Assembly (NCBI GenBank): GCA_037783545.1
Contig: JBBELK010000372.1
Span: 372,001-436,000 of the forward strand
Length of the DNA: 64,000 nt
Origin: Henricia sp. BOLD:AAB3569
Lineage: Eukaryota; Echinodermata; Asteroidea; Spinulosida; Echinasteridae
Direction of reading: 5' to 3'
Shown here piece after piece: positions 25,101-34,100 of the stretch. Numbering within the stretch: position 1 is the first letter of the stretch; every line of letters starts with the position of its first letter. A program made the translations under genes and the position numbers. Under the pieces are notes generated by a model. The model made no database searches, had not been told where the DNA came from, and saw only the letters and a program-made list of their open reading frames with translations.

Positions 25101-28100
25101 CGGCTAGTCAGGACTCGGACTCAGGCGGTAAGGACTTGGAGATTTGGGCCGAGTCCATCCGAGTCCAATGAAAAAAAAAATATATACAATATTTTACAAA
25201 AATTACATTATACAGGCGCCGAAAATTATTTGAAGTGTCTATTGTAATATATTTTGGGACCGAAAGTATTTCGAACATGTAAAATAGAAATATGAGAATG
25301 TAAAATAAATCATTTCTACTTGCAAAACCTCTCTATTATCAAGGTGTGACGGTATCAACTGTAAAATTTCAACTTACATTGATATCAAATTGTAGATAGC
25401 GCCGTGCCATCTCACGGGATACCAGGTTTTCAATGGTCTCCACAGGAACCAGCCTGTCGCAGTCATAGCCAGGGCAGATGATGCTGTGGGCATGTCCCTC
25501 TTTGATTTTACCACTGAGGTACCTGAACGGAAGTAAAAATAAATCACAAAATAATGCATTATTATTATTATTAATTTTAAAGCTTAGAATTTGTTCTTTA
25601 TGAACGGAAAAACACCAAATTGACTTCGGGCAGATGCTACAGCCAATTTGTGGTGGATGGTCCACATATTTTTTTCACAAATTTCATATGTCTAGTCCTT
25701 TGACAATGAGTGGATAGAGGCGGTGCCATATTGAATTTCTTTTAACAATTTTAAAATGTGAATAAGGACGCGTCAAATGTAAAATTGTTATCCTGCTAAA
25801 GAATGTTTATTAAAGTCCATTTTGAAAGGAAATGTGAAACCTAGGGGCTTTTCCAAATATCGGCTTAGTCTCCGGCTCCATCTCTATGTGGTTTACATGG
25901 AGCCGGAGCCTGAGCCCAAGTCGAGATTTGGAAAAAGGCCCTAGTCGTTGTGTTGTTCATTACTCATACACTACTAACAATAATTTAGGGATATCGGTAT
26001 TTTGTAAATTTTGGATTTTTTTTCTTCTTTCAAATAACTGTTTTCACCTATTTCTTGTGATAAGGTCGTTTGTCATGCAGATACAATTGTCTAATCATAT
26101 ACAAAATCATTCAAGCAGAATGCATGCCCTCAATGAAATATCTGCGCAGACCCCACAATATCTCTAACTTACAGACTACTAAAGTGTGATGTCAGTTGCC
26201 ATGGTAATTGGTCTAAACATTCGCTGGTAATCAGAAACGCCCATTGGTAAAGCGCAGGGAAACAGTTCACTGGTTTTAGTGTAGACCCCAAAACAATGGC
26301 AACATACAAAGGGTGACGTTCTGTCTCTGGTCAGTGCGCGTGTCGATTTTGGGTTTGCGCGTCAATTTCTTTTTTTTTCTGCGGCAGTTAAAACAGCGCC
26401 TTCTATTGCCACAGCGCCTCACATTTTCTAGACTGATCACCAATCCTGTAGACTACGTAGGGAATGGGAACAATTCTATGTATTTTCCCGGGCAGCTCAA
26501 CCTCGTACTCAAGGCAATAGATTCGGACGATGCTGAAATCTAATGAGAACGAATTATAGCGAGTACGAGGTTGTTTAATCAGCTGCAACAATGGCGGCTA
26601 GTTCTCACGCGACACAACAAGGAATTGCGATTGTGAATTAGAGCGTGTCTGAGCTGAGCTGAATACTGAAATATGCCATTTATTTCCGTGTCCATTGTTT
26701 GCGGAGTGAAAACTCTCAGAACATTGTGTGTTGTGACGGCTCTGCAAGTTTACTATAGGCCTTATTGTGTACGAATCTGTGTGAGATGGAGGGGGTTGGG
26801 GGAAGAGGGGGTGGGGGGGGGGGGAAGAGGGGGAGGGGGAAAGAGGGGGGTGGGGGGTGGGGGGGTGGGGGGTTGGGGGTTGGGGGGTGGGAAGAGGAAA
26901 AACAAAAACCTGCGTCGCCGCATCAATTCCGGAACTTTGGTCTGACCAGAGACAAAATACTTTTTGGGGGGCCTTAGTGCTCTATTGTGAGTTGTGTAGT
27001 ATGCAGTAATTGTTATTTAACCCCAGCTCAGTCAAACACATCCTGAGATCTCAGGGAATTTCCACTCTGCAAAGCAACGTAACAATACCCTGAGGAAATC
27101 CACGCAAATCTGTGAAGTGAGCCGGCTGTTGTCTTGAGCCAACTCACGCCCGAGTCATTTTGATGTAATTTAATCAATTCGGTCATGTTATGCCGAAAAG
27201 AAACAATTTCTATACTTTCCAGAAATTGTATTGGGTTCCGTTCCTTATGACTGTCCAATTCCTACCAAACGTTCAAACGACGATCTTAATTTATTCCGCA
27301 GTTTTTCAAATTAATAACAGGGATGCATGCTGACGAATGTAATGGAACGGATTCCCCAGTATGCTTTAAATAGCAGCCAATCCCCGACGCGGACAACGGC
27401 CAGCATTACCGAGTACATGTATCACATGCATGCACGGTGTTTACAATCTGCGCGCGTTACATTTGAATGCCTGCAATCATGCTGCAATGCACTGCCAAGC
27501 GTCCTGATTGGTCCAGCAGAGGCGACAAGATTTCTGTCGCTTGTCCCACCGCGAAATGGGGCCTGTTTCAACAGGGCCACTGTACGCAGGAGTTAGGGAG
27601 TGCGTTAAAGGGGCACTGTTGCAAGAGGATGAGTCAAACAATGATTACTCGTGAAGCATTTATTACAGGATTACCATTTTTTGACACACCCTGCAGCCAG
27701 AGGTGTGTCAATGTGTCAGTGTAATTTGGTAAAGCTATGTGAGAAAGTACTTTTAAAAAATAACTACATGTACCACAAATTGCAGGATTTCTGCAGTACA
27801 TTTTTTTATCAGTATGAATACCGGCAGACCGTCCAGTGCAAAGCCAAATATTTACAAAAGCATTGTGTTTTAATGTCTATGCTGAAAATTCATCATATTG
27901 TGTTTCGGTTTTTACAGTACATATACCAGCAACAAAAAAAAAGGCACTTTTTTAATGCCTACGGTATACTGAAAACACAAGTTTAAATATCACATGTGTG
28001 TCTTTCTTTTAGTTATCCTCTGGGCAAATCACAATTCATTGTGTTTTTACTGTACCAGCCAAAACAGAAACAAACATACAACTTGCACAATAAGTGACCA

Positions 28101-31100
28101 TTCAATAAAATTGTTTTCACTCCATAAAAAGCACTGCTCCAGAACAAATAAAACCTTGCATCTTGCATGGATGAACTACTTGGAACCGTCATGTATTTAT
28201 AACACAAAACACAGTATACAGCATACTGAGAGCTCAGAGTATTTCCACTCTGCTATTAAATTAAGCGCGTTACAATCCCCCCCGAGGAAATACGTGCAAA
28301 ACTTTGAAGTTAAAGGCACAGGCTCGTCAGCAATGCGCGCGCGCCAAATTCGTGCCACGAAATATGCAGCTCCATGTCTTTGCTACGGAGCTGCGTATTT
28401 TGTGGCATGAAAGATGACGAGCCTGTGCCTTTAAGCGGCTGTTACGTTTAGCAAACGCACACATAAGTCATTAGGATGCAAATTAATCAAATTTGTCATT
28501 TTATGCTGAAAAGAAACAATTTTATACTTTTCCCGAAATTGGATTGAGTTTTTGTTTTTTATGACTATCCCTTCCTACCTAAATTTCCGATGACGTTTTT
28601 ATTTACTGCACAATTTTTCAAATTAAATAAGAGGGATGCAAAATGACAAACACAATGGAATGCAATGCCCTGTAGGATTGAAATTGCAGCCAATCGCCAG
28701 GCGTGCGCGGACATACACCGTGTTTACAATCTGTGTATTTATGAAAACCTTTCTATGAGGACATTGACCAGTTACTCACTGCTGGTATGGGGACTCAAAA
28801 TTGTTGTAGGGACATTTTTAATTACTCTAAAAGAGTGAAAAATCAATCTTACTAAAATCACTCCAAATAGAGTAGAAATTATATTAGGCCAAACAAAATA
28901 AATGGTGTGTTTATGGTAACCCGACCTACCTGGAATTTTTGAGGCCAAATTGCCGACCTCAAAACTTGTTATTGCCAATTTTCAAGTTGAAAATTTTAAA
29001 TGAGCACTATTTGCAATAATTTCCAACGAACATAACATTTTCTACACTTGTACATGAACATGGTTAATAGTGTTAATAGTGAGTTTCAAACATTGCAAAA
29101 CAGCATGCAAATGCATGAACTGAAATGTAAAAAGACAAAATAAAATTATTTTCCTACCTACCTACCTGGATTTTGTTTAGGCCGTTACCATAAATGCACC
29201 ATTTATCTTGTTTGGCCTTAGGGTTAGGTATATAATGATTTGCACTTTATTTAGAGTGCTTTTAGAGTGATTTTCACTTTATTTAAAATAATTGTAGAGT
29301 GATTTTTTACTCTTATTTAGAGTGATTTTCACTCTATTTAGGGTGATGTCCCCACAACTCTGTATTTACTAGTGGAATGCACGTGTAGTGAAATTAGACA
29401 CGCCCCAGTTACAAGCTCCTGATTGGCCCAGAGCGGCAACAAAATTTCAAATTTCAACAGGGGCTCGGATGTGCCAGTAGAGTGCGTTAAAGAGGCTTTG
29501 TCGCAAGAGGATGACTATACTGTTAATGTATAAGATATGTAGACAGTTTGTAGTTTGTAGATATTAACAAAGCGGTATTACAGTGAAAGGATTTTACTCG
29601 CCCCATTGAACAGTGTTTTGAGTATGAGCACTTGCTGTAATGCACAAATTTAGATTACCTTTTAAACATAGTATACACGATTGGTAAACAGTTACAAATA
29701 GTTTTATCCCCCTGTGTGATTGAATATATGCATGATTAAAACCAACCGGAGCAAAAACCAGCTCCGTACTTCGTCTAACTTTTGAGAAAACAGTCAAAAA
29801 AGGGTTTGCAGTCATTTTGCCCCAAAACCACTTCACCTTGAACCATTTTGCCCTGAACCATGGCCTGTGCACGAAGTGGTTTTGGGGCGAAGTAGCATTT
29901 GGGCGATGTAGTGTTTGGACGAAGTGATTTGGGGCGAAATGGCACTCGGGTGGAGTGGTTTAAGGGCGAAACGGCACTTGGGCGTAATGGTTTTGGGGCA
30001 AATTGAATTTTCGTCTCATGAGACGAAAACTAATTGTTTTACTCATTTCTTAAAGACTATAGCACTTTAAACAAAACCAGTTCAGGGGAAGTTTTCTACA
30101 GTCATCATGTTTATATTATGTACGTTAGGCGTAAATCTGTGCACATTTCTGATTTTCGAGATACCAATCATGTATACTGCCTTTAAGTATCGTTGAAGAC
30201 TATTGGATTGTGAAGTTTTTCTTACCTCTCCCAGCATTCTCGACAAAACTGATGTGAACACAATGTATCGCTGCTGATTTCCTCTGCTGGCACAGTGGAC
30301 GTGCATATATCACACTGGTAATGAATCAAGATGAAACAAGATGAAAGTATTTATCAAGCTCAAAGGGGAATTGAACCCAAGAAGCAAGTGATGGTACAAA
30401 TCATACATTGATCCACCAAGAACATGGTATGAACTTGTAAAAGTATGGTAATTGCAGCCTTGTTTGCTAGCATGGGCTATGCCATGCTGTCCAGAAAATA
30501 GTATAACCCCGGCCAATGCCCACCTCACATAAAAAATAACAAAAATAAATTAAGTGTTTCATTAAACTCAGTTTTGCAGTTCTATGCTCTAGATGTTCAC
30601 TAAACATGTACATGTAGGTTTAATGATCATATGAATACGTAGGACAAAATAGCCATGAGGGAGAATGTTTCCCCCTCCCCTTGCTCCCCTTCCCACCAGA
30701 AAAAGAGTCACGTCACTGTCCCCAAAATGTGTAAGCTGCTGTGTAAGCATTAGTATGCCCCCTTCAAAGTGTTGTGTCATCCCTTTTCCTCCACACACCC
30801 GCCCCCATTTTAAAAGGTCTGGCGATACCACTGTCAAATCAAGATTAATTTGTCACACCACACACACCTCTGACAGGAAAATTTCCAAATTACACCAGAA
30901 CCCTTTTAAAACCCGACATTTAGAGCTTTGCATTTTACAATTATATAACAATACTGATCGAAAATGGTTAAAAAATATAAATTGTATTATTTCACCAAAA
31001 TCATCAACGTTGATATCTACGCAAATGGCAGAGGTACAGGGCGGGAGACCTTAGTTAGTAAATAGGTCTATACATATTCTTGATACCCCTACCATAATTG

Positions 31101-34100
31101 GTTCTTCCTGCGGCGTGGCAGGCTTTGGTTCCAGTGAGGTCAGTTTGTGTTCCTCAACGAAGCTGTCTAGATTCTCCGGTGGTTTCACACCGCACTTTTC
31201 ACAGCACTCCTCTGGGTTTTGAATCCACGACTCCAGGAGGGACTCTCTGGACCACTCTGTAGATAATGAAATGAAATGGCCGAGTGTTCAGTCAGTCTTA
31301 AGAGAGATGTATGTATTTCTTCAGGCTAAAAAGTAAAAACACGTTTGTTTTTACCAGCCGACTACATGCTCAATAAATTTGAACGTATCACAAATGCTCT
31401 ATTTCTTCCAGAAGAGTTCCTTCGCACGTACCAAAGTTCCTGAGCAAGGCTTCGGCTGTGAAGAGAGGAACTCGGAGCATGTCGGCCGTTTCTACAACCA
31501 CAAGATCTTTAGCTTCTTGGAGCTCTTGAACACGTAAACCAGAGTAACCCTAAAAAGGAAGAAATGGACAATGAAATTACAGTGCCAACGCAAATATGTA
31601 AAATGAACAAAAACCACAAGAACAAAAAAAATACAAAGAGATCTTGTTATGGAAATGAAAGTCACTTGATATCGTTACAGCATAGGCATGGTGCTAGTGG
31701 ATCGAGAGTCAGACTTTTGAACGATAAGCCTGGGGTGTATTTCACTAACGCCTTGCAAATTTCGCAAATGCCCAAACCGATCGCTAAACTCAAATCCCAT
31801 CGCAAGTTAGTGACTGATTTTAAAGATTGATTTCACGAACATTTTTTCATCGCAAAGCGTCTGTTTTGTGATGGATTATTTGTGATCAGTAGTCAGTAGC
31901 GTATCAAGGGGTGAGGGGGGCGGGGATGGCATGTCTCCTACCACGCCCCCCAAACACCGCCCCCCATTTTTTTTTTTTAGTATACCTGTAAGTGACAGAT
32001 ATCTGCTGTAATCAAACACAATGCCCTGATTAAAATATATGCCAAATTGCAACAAATTTCTGCAGTAATACTGCAGAAAACCATAACAATCTATGCATGG
32101 TTTTGGTGTTGAATAAATGGTAAAAACAATTGTCTGCAGATAATTTTTCTTTTTAAAGCACCTTTAATTGGCAGTTTTTCCCCACAAAGGTACAATTTTA
32201 CACAAAAAAAAAAATCATGTGGTATTTGTTACCATTGCTATCAACACTTTTAGTCACTGCAAATGATGTATTGGGGCTTTAATTTGCCAAGTCCCAAGGA
32301 CTTTTCTTTAACGAGGTTCGACTGCATACCTCTTCATACTGCAGAGATCCTACTTCATCGACCACTTCATCATCATTGATAGGCTGCAGAGAGAAAAATA
32401 CATGACATTGATAATACATTGATATATAATAATATTATTTGTATATCGTACACAAATTTAATAAAAAAAGCAAGGTCAGCAAAGTAGTTTTATCAAAATT
32501 GACCCTGGTAAGCGAGAGGATGTAGTTGGTTATAAAGGAAACAATAATTACAGTTAACTCTCATTATAGTGCTCTTCAATGTCCAGAGAGCCCTATAACC
32601 AATGCATATGAACAGAATAATGGCTGGGACTTAGAGGCCTTTATATCAGGGGCCGTTATAACGAGAGTTTATTGTAGGTATAAGAGATAAGGGATAAGGG
32701 ATGAGTCGATATGATGACAAAAGAAACATTTGTATAATATTTTGAGGGTGATATGAAAATATACCGCACGAGTCATGAAAATATTTGGCAAGTTCGGTAT
32801 TTTCGTGACGAGAATAAGATGATGCTCAATATACATATAAAATGAAGTTTACCTTCCTGATTTTGTAAGATTTCCACAAGAGTTTTGTTTGTTGTTGAAA
32901 ACAGTTTTTCTTTTACTACGTTTACAATGTCATTCTGCATGGCTTTTGTTATTGTATTATTTGATACTTGTGCATGTGTGTCACGTACATGGGTAATTCC
33001 CAAAATTAGGGGTCCAAAAGTGTGACATGCTTTTTAAGATTTTCAAGTGTTTTTAATGATTGAAAGTGGTTTCCCAGTAGAAAATAATTATTTTTATTTG
33101 AACAAATGTTTGTGTGTAGATATGGCAGCAAGGTTAATGCAAATTCATTCTACAGCCAATTTTCATTGGCGTAGGTAACCCGGCACACTAAACTCCTATC
33201 CAATACCATGGAACAAATTATAAGCCTTTATGGTCTTTTGTTTTTAATATTTTTCAGGAATCAGAAAACAAAACATTGAAGAAAAATTATGCTGCCCCCT
33301 ATAATCACAGGCCAGTCCATTACTGAGAATTTGTGGTCATAAGTGGTGATTTTTGAAGCAGAGAGTGTCGTACGTAACTGGGACACCAAACATTTTGGAC
33401 CCCTAATCCTCACCAAGTCAAGTTGCTTCTGTCAATGACTCAATTCAAGTCAGTAAAAATTGAGACTCGAGTTGACTTTAGTCCCGAGTACTTACAGATG
33501 AGAAGACCATTTTGGATTCTAGAAGTTGTGCAATGTCAACGTGTTGATGTCTCTCAGCACAGTCGCATGGTGTCTCTTTGTCTGCATTCTCAATGAACAT
33601 GGATGCATTGTGCTCCAAAAGCATCTGGTGGGAAAACACAGAATGGGACGCAAGCTGATTACTAGTTTTCCTGATAGATTTTACCGATATGATTGGTAGA
33701 CAATATTGTGTTTAATTGTGCAGTCTTGAATTTATTTGATGCAGTTAATTACACCGTGTTTACACGAGAAAAGGAAAAGGCGGATACAGATTCAGTATTG
33801 TTATTGCGACCACAAATATAAACACTTGCCACACCCACACTAAATCTCCATTCAGGTTCAATCCATCTTTCAAACCGGTAGTACTATTTACCGGAAAACA
33901 CCAAAAACAAAAAAGAAAACACTGGAAAACACAAACTAAATACCGAAAAACACTCGAATAACTCCCCAAAACATACCCAGAAACACCTGAAAATATAGGC
34001 GAAAAACAACCCCAAAACATACAGGAAAACGATTGTTTTCCGGTATTTAGTGTGTTTTCTGGTATTTATTATGTTTTCCGGTATTTAGTGTTTTCTCCGG